Assembly: GCA_020860865.1 (NCBI GenBank)
Contig: JAJBTL010000031.1
Span: 1-10,643 of the forward strand
Length of the DNA stretch: 10,643 nucleotides
Source: Planctomycetota bacterium
GTDB taxonomy: Bacteria > Planctomycetota > SZUA-567
Reading direction: 5' to 3'
Shown here: positions 1 through 5,641 of the stretch, piece by piece
How positions within the stretch are numbered: position 1 is the stretch's first letter
How the letters are laid out: every line of letters begins with the position of its first letter
The notes under the pieces: generated by a model
The model's database searches: none
What the model saw: the letters and a program-made list of their open reading frames with translations, nothing else
What the model was told of the DNA's origin: nothing
Position numbers and translations under genes: made by a program

Positions 1-95
1 GGGTCGCACGGGTTGACCGGTTCACAGGTGTTGCAGCTGCAGCCAGCGGCGACGAGCAGGGTCGCGGCGAAAGCCATCGCGAGTAAAGTACGCAT
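1..95 (-). CDS. Lipoprotein N-terminus (partial, cut by window edge)
   Basis: Only the first 31 codons lie in the window; the gene continues past position 1. The start ATG is at 95-93. A good ribosome binding site, AAGGAG, stands 7 nt upstream. The protein begins MRTLLAMAFAATLLVAAGC, a short basic N-terminus followed by a hydrophobic stretch and a lipobox-like AAGC, so Cys19 is the probable lipidation site. After it come more cysteines (CSCNTCEP, then C30). This is a type II signal peptide, so the protein is probably anchored in the outer or inner membrane facing the periplasm. The function cannot be told from this fragment. The cysteine-rich, proline-containing start is seen in some Pal/OmpA-type lipoproteins, but that is only a possibility. 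Confidence 0.72.
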   Translation of the reverse strand, partial: MRTLLAMAFAATLLVAAGCSCNTCEPVNPCD

Positions 96-134
96 TCTCC
101 ATCTCCTTTTTCTTCTCACACTACATGTTAATAA

Positions 135-148
135 GCCCCACATGGGGC
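135..148. repeat. Inverted repeat GCCCCA-CA-TGGGGC
   Basis: A perfect palindrome with 6-bp arms and a 2-bp centre, 40 bp upstream of the lipoprotein start. The centre is too tight for a good RNA hairpin, so a protein-binding site for the lipoprotein gene is more likely than a terminator. No regulator is known. Confidence 0.35.
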
Positions 149-169
149 AGGCTATTTGAAACTCTCCTC

Positions 170-186
170 CCCGAACCCATTTCGGG
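170..186. repeat. Inverted repeat CCCGAA-CCCAT-TTCGGG
   Basis: Perfect 6-bp arms with a 5-nt loop, in the same upstream region of the lipoprotein gene. It could form a small hairpin on either strand. No U-tract follows on either side, so it is not a clear terminator. Confidence 0.3.
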
Positions 187-521
187 TGGCTTCAACAATT
201 AAATCCAATACTAGCTATTTCCCCGGTAATCTTCAAGCAAGAAATCGAAAAAAAACTAAACAGGACGGTTTTTTTGCTTCAGTTTTATCCACGTTTGGTC
301 GAGAGGCCACGCCAACCATCGGATTGAAAACAGGAAAAAGGTACTAATGAAGTTGATGGAATTCCCCGCTTTTACCGGCGAGAAATCCACCGGTTTGGCT
401 CTTTCGCGTGGAAACTTTCGCGTTTTCCCCAGCCTGACCAAAAAACCTTTTTTCCTTAACGCGGTCCCGCCCGCATTTCCCGCCATGGTTGGCTGCCCGT
501 CAGCCGCCTTGTCCACAAGGA

Positions 522-550
522 TTGCATTGCCCTCTTATACAGTATACAAT
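522..550 (+). promoter_or_regulatory. Toxin-antitoxin promoter with palindrome over the -10
   Basis: A -35-like TTGCAT (522-527) and a -10 TACAAT (545-550) are separated by exactly 17 bp and sit 39 bp upstream of the antitoxin start. The -35 is weak and the -10 good. The perfect inverted repeat TATAC-A-GTATA (536-546) overlaps the -10. A second palindrome, CCTTGTCCACAAGG (507-520), abuts the -35. Type II antitoxins commonly repress their own promoter through such palindromes, so autoregulation is the natural inference. Confidence 0.55.
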
Positions 551-588
551 GATTATAAAGGTGGTGCAAACGTGTGGAGGAAACGGTC

Positions 589-810
589 ATGACAGTCAGT
601 GAGTACAATGATTTAGTAAAACGGGTCGCTCACCTCTCACAACAGGAAAAGGTCGACCTGCTTGCCGAAATCGTCAACCAATTGCGCGACGATAGCCGTC
701 CGGTTCAAAAACGGAGCATAATGGAGTTAGAGGGGCTTGGCAAAGAAATTTGGGCCGGTATCGATGCCCAGGAATATGTCGACCGGGAGCGTGATTCATG
801 GGATGGGTAA
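589..810 (+). CDS. Antitoxin of a type II PIN-domain toxin-antitoxin pair
   Basis: A 73-residue acidic protein. The ATG at 589 is preferred over the GTG at 574 because GGAGG (576-580) lies 8 nt before the ATG and overlaps the GTG. The N-terminal half (about 1-35, with HLSQQEKVDLLAEIVNQL) looks helical and probably dimerises or binds DNA. The C-terminal half, with LEGLGKEIWAGIDAQEYVDR and then ERDSW, is the type of tail that wraps and blocks VapC/PIN toxins in bacterial modules of this kind. The 3' end overlaps the toxin start by 13 bp, the usual antitoxin-first order with coupled translation. By analogy it should neutralise the ribonuclease and repress the operon. Since the toxin is frameshifted, the antitoxin may now be an orphan. 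The family assignment is from remembered sequence similarity. Confidence 0.78.
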   Translation: MTVSEYNDLVKRVAHLSQQEKVDLLAEIVNQLRDDSRPVQKRSIMELEGLGKEIWAGIDAQEYVDRERDSWDG

Positions 811-1224
811 CGCAACTCCAGGGGAAAATCGTTGGGCTGGATACCGCCCCACTCATTTATTCACCCGGAATACCATCCGCGCGTACTGCCATTTTTTCAG
901 GCAGTGCATCAGGGCGATTTCAAAGTGGTGACGTCGACCATGACCATCGCCGAGGTTTTGGTTCATCCCATACGGCAGAATAATGCCACTTTGGCTGATA
1001 TATATCGGGAAATCCTGTTGAACGCTGAACATGTGCGGACTGTGCCGTTCACCGCTGAAATAGCCGAAACTACTGCCCGTCTCCGGGCCCACTATAAGAT
1101 TCGTACCCCCGACGCAATTCAGATCGCGACAGCCATCGCAATGAGGGCTGATTTCTTCCTGACCAATGACTTCGAGCTGTCTGTTATTTCAGACTTGACG
1201 GTTTTGGTACTGGGAAATCTGTAG
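798..1224 (+). pseudogene. PIN-domain (VapC-like) toxin, frameshifted
   Basis: PIN toxins are Mg2+-dependent ribonucleases using a cluster of acidic residues. The first frame starts at ATG 798 (GGGAG 8 nt upstream) and gives a normal PIN start, MGWVTQLQGKIVGLDTAPLIY, with catalytic Asp15, but then runs out of homology and stops at 983. The rest of the domain lies in the next frame from about 862: HPEYHPRVLPFF, then TSTMTIAEVLVHP (Glu), RTPDAIQIATA (Asp) and FFLTNDFELS (Asp), ending at the TAG 1222-1224. Relatives as I recall them read roughly LIYFIEExPxY at the break, so about four residues and a codon phase appear lost, as an 11-nt deletion (or any loss of 3n+2) near 861 would do. Neither frame alone holds all catalytic acids. 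A TTG at 832 could start the second frame but would omit Asp15. Programmed +1 frameshifting is possible, though no slippery site is evident. Confidence 0.75.
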
Positions 1225-1245
1225 GAAAAAATTCCCACGTTTCCC
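1212..1245. terminator. Weak bidirectional terminator candidate between converging genes
   Basis: Nested inverted repeats GGGAAA (1212-1217)/TTTCCC (1240-1245) and GGAA (1224-1227)/TTCC (1232-1235) overlap the end of the toxin gene, close to the end of plsX which converges on it. The pairing is AT-rich and short and no clean U-tract follows, so support is weak. Confidence 0.25.
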
Positions 1246-1253
1246 CATCATTC

Positions 1254-2342
1254 CTACTTTTCCACGCTCCCTGACGCGTCCGAATGATCGGACGGGTCTG
1301 ACGCGCTTTCGCCAGCTTCGGCGGCCTTGAGCCGCACCGAATTCCGCATCCGTTCGTTGTGCTCCCGAATACGTTGATGGACCTGTACGGTGACGCGCTC
1401 CCTGGCCGTCCGGAGGGCGCTGGCGACGGCGGGAGCCTTGGACCGGCCGTGGCCGATGAGGCAGACGCCGTTGACGCCGAGAAGGGGCGCGCCGCCGTAG
1501 GCGGCATAGTCGAGACGCTTTTTCACCTTCTGCATCTGACCCTGGAGGATAAAGGCGGCGATCTTTGTGTACCAGGTGGCCAGCATGGCGTCCTTAATCC
1601 AGCCGGACATGGTCGACGCCAAGGTCTCCGACGCCTTCAGGACGACATTCCCGATAAACCCATCGCAGACAACGACATCGCATTCGCCGCTGAAGATATC
1701 GCCGCCCTCGACATTGCCGATGAAGTTCACCGGAGCCTGTTCGAGGAGTTCATACGCTTCCCGGAGTTCGACATTGCCTTTGCTCCGTTCCTCGCCGACG
1801 TTCAGAAGGCCGACGCGGGGCTGGCTGAGGCCGAGAACGCGGTTCGAGTAAATGGAGGCCATAATGCCGTAATTGACCAGGTGGGATGGTTTTGTGGCGG
1901 TGTTGGCGCCCATGTCGATAACGACGCAGGGGCGCTTCGGGTTCCGGGTGGGCATGGCAATGGCGATGCCCGGGCGCCGGACGCCCGGGAGGAGCTTGAG
2001 GCCGATAGTGGCGGCGCCGACGGCGGCGGCGGTGTTCCCGAGGGCGACCATGGCGTCGACCCGGCCTTCCTTGAGTTCCGCGACGAGGCGCATGATCGAA
2101 CTGTCGCGCTTTTCCCGGAGATCGGCGACCTTGTCCTCCATTTCCATAACCTGGCTGGCATGGACAAGTTCGAGCCGCTTGGAGAGGCCAATACCCTCTT
2201 CAATCATCGCCTGGGTGACGCGATCACGATCCCCGACCATGACTACCGTGGTGTCATGGTCCTCTTCCAGGAACTGCTTAACCCCCTGGACAATGGGGGT
2301 CGGGCCGTTGTCGTTGCCCATCGCGTCGATAGCGATACGCAT
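1254..2342 (-). CDS. plsX: Phosphate acyltransferase PlsX
   Basis: PlsX converts acyl-ACP and phosphate to acyl-phosphate, the donor used by PlsY to acylate glycerol-3-phosphate, so it links fatty-acid and phospholipid synthesis at the inner face of the membrane. The protein has 362 residues, the usual family length. It starts with the family hallmark MRIAIDAMGNDNGP and carries VALGNTAAAVGAA, RPGIAIAMPT, VVIDMGAN, LLNVGEE, NFIGNVEGGDIF, VCDGFIGNVVLK and YGGAPLLGVNG, all typical of PlsX. The last roughly 30 residues are a charged, Ser/Asp-rich tail. The start lies 5 nt after the rpmF stop without a clear ribosome binding site, so it is probably translated by coupling to rpmF. The downstream fabH often found in this operon is absent; a converging toxin-antitoxin module follows instead. 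Confidence 0.96.
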   Translation of the reverse strand: MRIAIDAMGNDNGPTPIVQGVKQFLEEDHDTTVVMVGDRDRVTQAMIEEGIGLSKRLELVHASQVMEMEDKVADLREKRDSSIMRLVAELKEGRVDAMVALGNTAAAVGAATIGLKLLPGVRRPGIAIAMPTRNPKRPCVVIDMGANTATKPSHLVNYGIMASIYSNRVLGLSQPRVGLLNVGEERSKGNVELREAYELLEQAPVNFIGNVEGGDIFSGECDVVVCDGFIGNVVLKASETLASTMSGWIKDAMLATWYTKIAAFILQGQMQKVKKRLDYAAYGGAPLLGVNGVCLIGHGRSKAPAVASALRTARERVTVQVHQRIREHNERMRNSVRLKAAEAGESASDPSDHSDASGSVEK

Positions 2343-2347
2343 CCGGA

Positions 2348-2527
2348 TTAGCTGCCTGTCTGGATTTTTTCGACATTACGGTAGTAACCGCAGTTGTCGC
2401 AGACGCGGTGCGGGAGCTTTTCGTGGTTGCAACGGGGGCAAACATAGAAGCCGACGCCGGCAAGGGCGTCATGGGCGCGACGGGACCGCTTCTTCTGCTT
2501 GGAAGTTTTGTGACGAGGGACTGCCAT
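2348..2527 (-). CDS. rpmF: 50S ribosomal protein L32
   Basis: A 59-residue basic protein of the large ribosomal subunit. The start MAVPRHKTSKQKKRSRRAHD is typical of L32, and AGGAG lies 7 nt upstream of the ATG at 2527, which settles the start against a longer open frame reaching 2632. Two CxxC pairs (Cys30/Cys33 and Cys43/Cys46; CPRC and CDNC) form the zinc-ribbon, so this is the zinc-binding (C+) form rather than a zinc-free paralogue. It is followed after 5 nt by plsX, the classic rpmF-plsX arrangement. The yceD/DUF177 gene that often precedes rpmF is not here. The protein is a modest zinc sink in a window that also carries a zinc-type importer, but no direct regulatory link is visible. 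Confidence 0.97.
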   Translation of the reverse strand: MAVPRHKTSKQKKRSRRAHDALAGVGFYVCPRCNHEKLPHRVCDNCGYYRNVEKIQTGS

Positions 2528-2573
2528 GGGTACACTCCTGTCAATGACGCGTGGTTGCGCAATAAAATAGAGG

Positions 2574-2590
2574 CCGCGCCACCGGCGCGG
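2574..2590 (-). promoter_or_regulatory. GC-rich hairpin in the rpmF leader
   Basis: A perfect 7-bp stem with a 3-nt loop (CCGCGCC-GGT-GGCGCGG on the minus strand) lies inside the predicted leader of about 105 nt, 47 bp before the rpmF start. It is followed on that strand by CCTCTATTTTATT, which is moderately U-rich. It could be a weak attenuator or a binding site for autoregulation by L32. Neither is shown. Confidence 0.4.
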
Positions 2591-2640
2591 TTCATCATGC
2601 CGTGGCCGCCTTATGGGACGAGCGTAGGGCAAAAAGTCAA

Positions 2641-2669
2641 ATTATTCATCCACCCAACCCCGTTGTCAA
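2641..2669 (-). promoter_or_regulatory. Strong sigma-70-type promoter for rpmF-plsX
   Basis: On the minus strand the -35 is TTGACA (2669-2664), exact to consensus. The spacer is 17 bp and the -10 is AATAAT (2646-2641), five of six. Transcription should begin near 2634, leaving a leader of about 105 nt before rpmF. The strength suits a ribosomal protein gene. Confidence 0.75.
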
Positions 2670-2715
2670 GGAAAATGTCCCGCTTCCGGTGGACATTGGC
2701 GCGGGACCCTTGTAC

Positions 2716-2748
2716 GACGGGACCGGGTAGACTATCCCCGGTCCCGTC
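2716..2748 (-). terminator. Hairpin after putP, terminator-like but without U-tract
   Basis: A perfect 12-bp inverted repeat, GACGGGACCGGG (2716-2727) and its complement (2737-2748), with a 9-nt loop. It lies 47 bp past the putP stop and just before the rpmF promoter, so it most likely ends or stabilises the putP transcript. No run of U follows on either strand. It may therefore act as a 3'-end protecting hairpin or a non-canonical terminator. Confidence 0.5.
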
Positions 2749-2794
2749 CGAACCCCTCTATACCGATATATAATGGCAATTCGAACACAACAGG

Positions 2795-4261
2795 CTATTT
2801 GAAGTTTTCCGGCTTCGTGTGTTCGTCGAACTGGCGCAGGATATGTCTATTGGTCTCGGGCCAGAACCGGTTGCCGATAATGATGGCCGCCATATTGACT
2901 ACGAAACCGGGGACGATCTCATACATGTATTGGCTGAGGCCGAACCGTTCCCACGACACTAGGGCTACCGATCCGAGGAACATGCCGAGGAGGGCGGATT
3001 GCCAACTGGTCCGCCGGCTGTACAGGGCCATGATGACGACCGGCCCGAAGGCGGCGCCGAGGCCGCCCCAGGCGTATTCGACCAGCTTCAGGATGGACGA
3101 GTTCCGGTCCGCCGCGATGATCATGGCGACAATAGAGATAACGGCGACGCCGATGCGGCCGAGGCGGATGCGGGATTCGTCAGACAACTTCCGGCCGCTG
3201 ATTTTCCGGTTCAGGTCTTCCGTCAGGACCGACGCCGAGACCAGGAGCTGCGAGTCGATTGTCGACATGATGGCGGCAAGGATGGCCGCGAGGAAGATGC
3301 CGGACAGGAGCGGGTGGAACGACGACCGCGCCATCTGAATAAACACCGTTTCATGCATGGGCGGGACGAGACCCGGGACGAACGCCATGCCGACCAGGCC
3401 GACCACCACCGCGAATCCGAGGGAGATAAGCACCCAGACGACGGCGATGTACATGGCCGGACGCAGTTCCTTGATTTTGCCGATACTCATGAACCGGGCC
3501 AGGATGTGCGGCATGCCGCAGTAGCCGAGGCCCCAGGCGGCGGTGGATATGATGCCGATAAGCGGCCGCTCGCCTCGCGGTATGAGGGAAAGGCTGATAT
3601 CGTTGGCGGCGGCGGTGGCTTCGATGCCGCTCCAGCCGCCTATCTGCATCCAGCACATCATCGGCACGGCGACGATGGCGATGACCATGAGGATGCCCTG
3701 GACCAGGTCGGTCCAGCATACAGCCAGGAAACCTCCCAGAAGCGTATACACTATAATACACGCGCCGCCGATAAGGAGTGACCACATAAACGGCACCTGG
3801 AACATAGTTTCGAACAGCTTGGCCGTGGCGTTCAGGCCGGAGGCGGCATAGATGGTGAAAAAGAACAGGGTGATTAATGCCGACAGGATGCGGAGGAGTC
3901 CGGTCGGGTCGCCGAAGCGTTTTTCAAAGAAGTGCGGCAGGGTCAGAGACTTGGTCATCCCGGTATAGGCCCGGAGGCGCGGCGCGATGAATTTCCAGTT
4001 GAGGATGGTGCCGCCGGCGAGGCCGATGGCGATCCACGACTCGCCGAGGCCGTAGAGGTAAATCGCCCCCGGCAGGCCCATAAGGAGCCACCCGGACATG
4101 TCCGAGGCCTGGGCCGAAATGGCGGTGACCCATTTTCCCATGCCCTTGCCGCCCAGAACATATTCCTCGATGTTCAGGTTTTTGGAAAAGAAGTAAAACC
4201 CGATCCAGAGAATCAGCACCAGGTACAGGACAAAACTGGCTATTTCATAATAATTGAACAT
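2795..4261 (-). CDS. putP: Sodium/proline-type symporter (SSS family)
   Basis: An integral inner-membrane protein that brings in proline (or a related solute) with Na+. It has 488 residues from the chosen ATG; E. coli PutP has 502. Similarity runs the whole length. The helix 2 motif SAQASDMSGWLLMGLPGA holds Asp54 and Ser56, the counterparts of the Na+-site Asp55 and Ser57. FTIYAASG (Tyr138) and WGLGYCGMPHI (Trp243, Pro251) match the proline-site region. AAIMSTIDSQLL holds Ser333/Thr334, the second Na+-site pair. Several further hydrophobic helices follow to a short charged tail. Two ATGs stand side by side (4264, 4261); GGAAAGG lies 6 nt before the second, while the TTG at 4285 has no support. 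The gene stands alone, divergent from znuA, behind a leader of about 150 nt with a large stem-loop. Substrate identity is inferred from motifs. Confidence 0.92.
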   Translation of the reverse strand: MFNYYEIASFVLYLVLILWIGFYFFSKNLNIEEYVLGGKGMGKWVTAISAQASDMSGWLLMGLPGAIYLYGLGESWIAIGLAGGTILNWKFIAPRLRAYTGMTKSLTLPHFFEKRFGDPTGLLRILSALITLFFFTIYAASGLNATAKLFETMFQVPFMWSLLIGGACIIVYTLLGGFLAVCWTDLVQGILMVIAIVAVPMMCWMQIGGWSGIEATAAANDISLSLIPRGERPLIGIISTAAWGLGYCGMPHILARFMSIGKIKELRPAMYIAVVWVLISLGFAVVVGLVGMAFVPGLVPPMHETVFIQMARSSFHPLLSGIFLAAILAAIMSTIDSQLLVSASVLTEDLNRKISGRKLSDESRIRLGRIGVAVISIVAMIIAADRNSSILKLVEYAWGGLGAAFGPVVIMALYSRRTSWQSALLGMFLGSVALVSWERFGLSQYMYEIVPGFVVNMAAIIIGNRFWPETNRHILRQFDEHTKPENFK

Positions 4262-4336
4262 CATTCCCCTTTCCCGCCGGGCCAAAATGGTATGCTTCGC
4301 TGCCTAAAGCGTGGTCGATGCGACCGTGCTCCCCAG

Positions 4337-4386
4337 CGCTCCCGAAAAGAACCGGACAACGGCCTGGCCGGTCCGGGACGGGAGCG
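4337..4386 (-). promoter_or_regulatory. Nested 50-nt stem-loop in the putP leader, attenuator candidate
   Basis: Three nested perfect repeats share one centre: CGCTCCCG/CGGGAGCG (4337-4344, 4379-4386), CCGGAC/GTCCGG (4352-4357, 4371-4376) and CGGCC-T-GGCCG (4360-4370). On the putP strand the inner two stems are followed directly by TTCTTTTC. That makes the inner fold look like an intrinsic terminator, while the outer stem would sequester the U-rich run. This suggests two competing states in the leader RNA. As DNA it could instead be a cruciform or binding site in the divergent region. Confidence 0.5.
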
Positions 4387-4416
4387 GGGGAAGAGTCCCT
4401 GAAAAAACCGCGTCAT

Positions 4417-4444
4417 ATTATAGCGCCGTCAGCCCCTGCCGCAA
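4417..4444 (-). promoter_or_regulatory. putP promoter
   Basis: On the minus strand a perfect -10 TATAAT (4422-4417) is preceded at 16 bp by TTGCGG (4444-4439), a weak -35. Transcription would begin near 4410, giving a leader of about 150 nt before putP. A poor -35 with a perfect -10 is typical of promoters helped by an activator, but no such site is identified. Confidence 0.55.
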
Positions 4445-4469
4445 CGTGAAAATAACCCGGCCCTGCTCC

Positions 4470-4498
4470 TTGACGCGGACCCGGGCCGGGTCCATAAT
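4470..4498 (+). promoter_or_regulatory. znuACB promoter
   Basis: The -35 TTGACG (4470-4475) and -10 CATAAT (4493-4498) each match five of six consensus bases, with a 17-bp spacer. Transcription would start near 4505, about 90 nt before znuA. The spacer is almost fully occupied by a palindrome described separately. Confidence 0.65.
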
Positions 4499-4503
4499 TG
4501 GAC
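4477..4503 (+). promoter_or_regulatory. Operator candidate inside the znuA promoter
   Basis: A 17-bp perfect palindrome GGACCCGG-G-CCGGGTCC (4477-4493) fills the gap between -35 and -10. A second inverted repeat, GTCCA-TAAT-TGGAC (4490-4503), covers the -10 and shares the middle half-site. Three alternating GGAC/GTCC half-sites thus cover the promoter core, exactly where a repressor would block RNA polymerase. Zinc importers are normally controlled by Zur or a like metal sensor. The sequence does not resemble the AT-rich enterobacterial Zur box, so the regulator is unknown. Confidence 0.55.
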
Positions 4504-4594
4504 GCTTTCCGCCGAGGGGCTGGACACGAGGGATTATCACACGAAGAAACGCACGCGCTCACCGAACCCGATACCTCAAGCAATGGGAGGCTCC

Positions 4595-5641
4595 ATGCAG
4601 GAAAAACCGATCCCCGCCAACCGGCTTGTTTTACTCTTCATACTTTGCGCCGCCGCCCTCACCGCGCCGACTGCGGCCCGGGCGGCCGATGCCAACGCGG
4701 CTGACAACCGCCTCCGGGTCGTCGCCAGCCTGTTCCCGCAGTACGATTTCGCCCGGCAAATCGCCGGCGACCTGGCCGACGTCACCCTCCTTCTCCCGCC
4801 CGGTGCGGAAAGCCATTCGTTCGAACCGACGCCGGTCGACATGCGCCGCATCGCCACCGCCGACCTGTTCATCTACACCGGACAATACATGGAACCATGG
4901 GCGGAACGCCTCGTCGTCGCCGCCACGGACAACGGCCGGGACGGCGGCGGCGTCACCATAGTCGACGCCTCTGCCGGTATCGCCCTGTTGTCCAGCGCCG
5001 AATTCGCCCACACCGGGGAAGAAGAGGAGGGCGTTCACGACGATCACGATCATGCCGAACATGGCAATGATACCGATGACCATGCCGGCCATGCCGGTCA
5101 CGCCCACGGCGCCTTCGACCCGCATATCTGGCTCGACCCGACCCGGGCCGCCGCCATGGCCCTGAACATCGCCGCCGCCTTCGCGGAACGCGATCCGGAT
5201 AACGCCGAGACCTACCGGTCCCGGGCCGCCGCCATCCGGGATGAACTCCTCCGCCTTGACCGCGCCTTCGCGGCCGACGTCGCTTCGGCCAGACGCCGGA
5301 CGCTGGTGTTCGGGGAACGCTTCGCCTTCGGGTATTTCTTTCAGCATTACGGCCTCAGGCCGCTCAGTCCCTACACGTCCTGCGCCCCCGGCGCCGAACC
5401 GGGCCTCCGGGCCGTCCTCGATGTCGTCAACGAAATGAAGCGGGAAAACCTCCGCGTCGTCTATCGGGAAGAGATGGCCACCAGTCGCATCGCCGATGTT
5501 CTGGTCGAGGAAACCGGCGCCGAAATCCTCCTCGTCGACAGCCTCCACAATCCCCCGGCCAGCCGCCAGGCGTATGGCGAAACCTTTCAGTCCATTATGG
5601 GCCGGAACATGGACGCTTTCCGGAAAGGGCTGGTCGAATGA
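4595..5641 (+). CDS. znuA: Zinc/manganese ABC transporter, periplasmic binding protein
   Basis: Captures Zn2+ (perhaps Mn2+) in the periplasm and hands it to ZnuB. It has 348 residues from the ATG at 4595. GGGAGG (4585-4590) lies 4 nt upstream of this ATG and overlaps the alternative ATG at 4583. A signal peptide covers residues 1-30, with probable cleavage after ARA. The core starts RVVASLFPQYDF. Metal ligands visible are His74 (SHSFEPTP) and His177 (DPHIWLDP). A loop at about 142-172 is rich in Glu, Asp and His (HDDHDHAEHG and DDHAGHAGHAHG), typical of Zn-type members. Where classical members have a third His (HxAF), this one has GERFAF (Glu241). His318 in SLHN is near the fourth-ligand region. 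This resembles a clostridial-type subgroup as I remember it. The stop overlaps the znuC start by 4 bp. Confidence 0.93.
   Translation: MQEKPIPANRLVLLFILCAAALTAPTAARAADANAADNRLRVVASLFPQYDFARQIAGDLADVTLLLPPGAESHSFEPTPVDMRRIATADLFIYTGQYMEPWAERLVVAATDNGRDGGGVTIVDASAGIALLSSAEFAHTGEEEEGVHDDHDHAEHGNDTDDHAGHAGHAHGAFDPHIWLDPTRAAAMALNIAAAFAERDPDNAETYRSRAAAIRDELLRLDRAFAADVASARRRTLVFGERFAFGYFFQHYGLRPLSPYTSCAPGAEPGLRAVLDVVNEMKRENLRVVYREEMATSRIADVLVEETGAEILLVDSLHNPPASRQAYGETFQSIMGRNMDAFRKGLVE

Larger units (their letters stand above)
96..588. other. AT-richer stretch without a convincing gene
   Basis: This 493-bp stretch separates the lipoprotein from the toxin-antitoxin module and is clearly lower in GC than most of the window. 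Open frames at 156-347 and 347-592 (plus) and 256-516 (minus) lack good ribosome binding sites and recognisable domains, so I do not call them genes. It contains two small inverted repeats just upstream of the lipoprotein (135-148 and 170-186), an A6-CC-T6 tract (440-453), a direct repeat TTTCGCGT (402-409 and 416-423), the palindrome CCTTGTCCACAAGG (507-520) and, at its end, the toxin-antitoxin promoter. The composition would fit an old insertion or a remnant. Confidence 0.5.

Noticed and set aside
256..516. Minus-strand open frame of 86 codons in the AT-richer gap
   Set aside because: No ribosome binding site, no recognised domain and overlapping frames on both strands; kept as part of the gene-less stretch.
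285..517. Two DnaA-box-like sequences, TTATCCACG (285-293) and TTGTCCACA (509-517)
   Set aside because: Only two imperfect boxes more than 200 bp apart, and no dnaA, dnaN or AT-rich unwinding region next to them; not enough for an origin.
1359..2351. Long open frame of 330 codons on the plus strand opposite plsX
   Set aside because: It mirrors plsX, which has clear family motifs along its whole length. GC-rich codon bias creates long antisense frames, and this one shows no recognisable domain.
2999..3781. Open frame of 260 codons on the plus strand inside putP
   Set aside because: Antisense shadow; Asp/Arg/His-rich product typical of the reverse of a membrane-protein gene.
4286..4594. Search for a classical AT-rich Zur box in the znuA upstream region
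   Set aside because: No TGTTATA-type palindrome is visible; the only strong palindromes are the GC-rich ones already listed.
4631..5548. Open frame of 305 codons on the minus strand opposite znuA
   Set aside because: Antisense shadow of znuA, with no domain or ribosome binding site.
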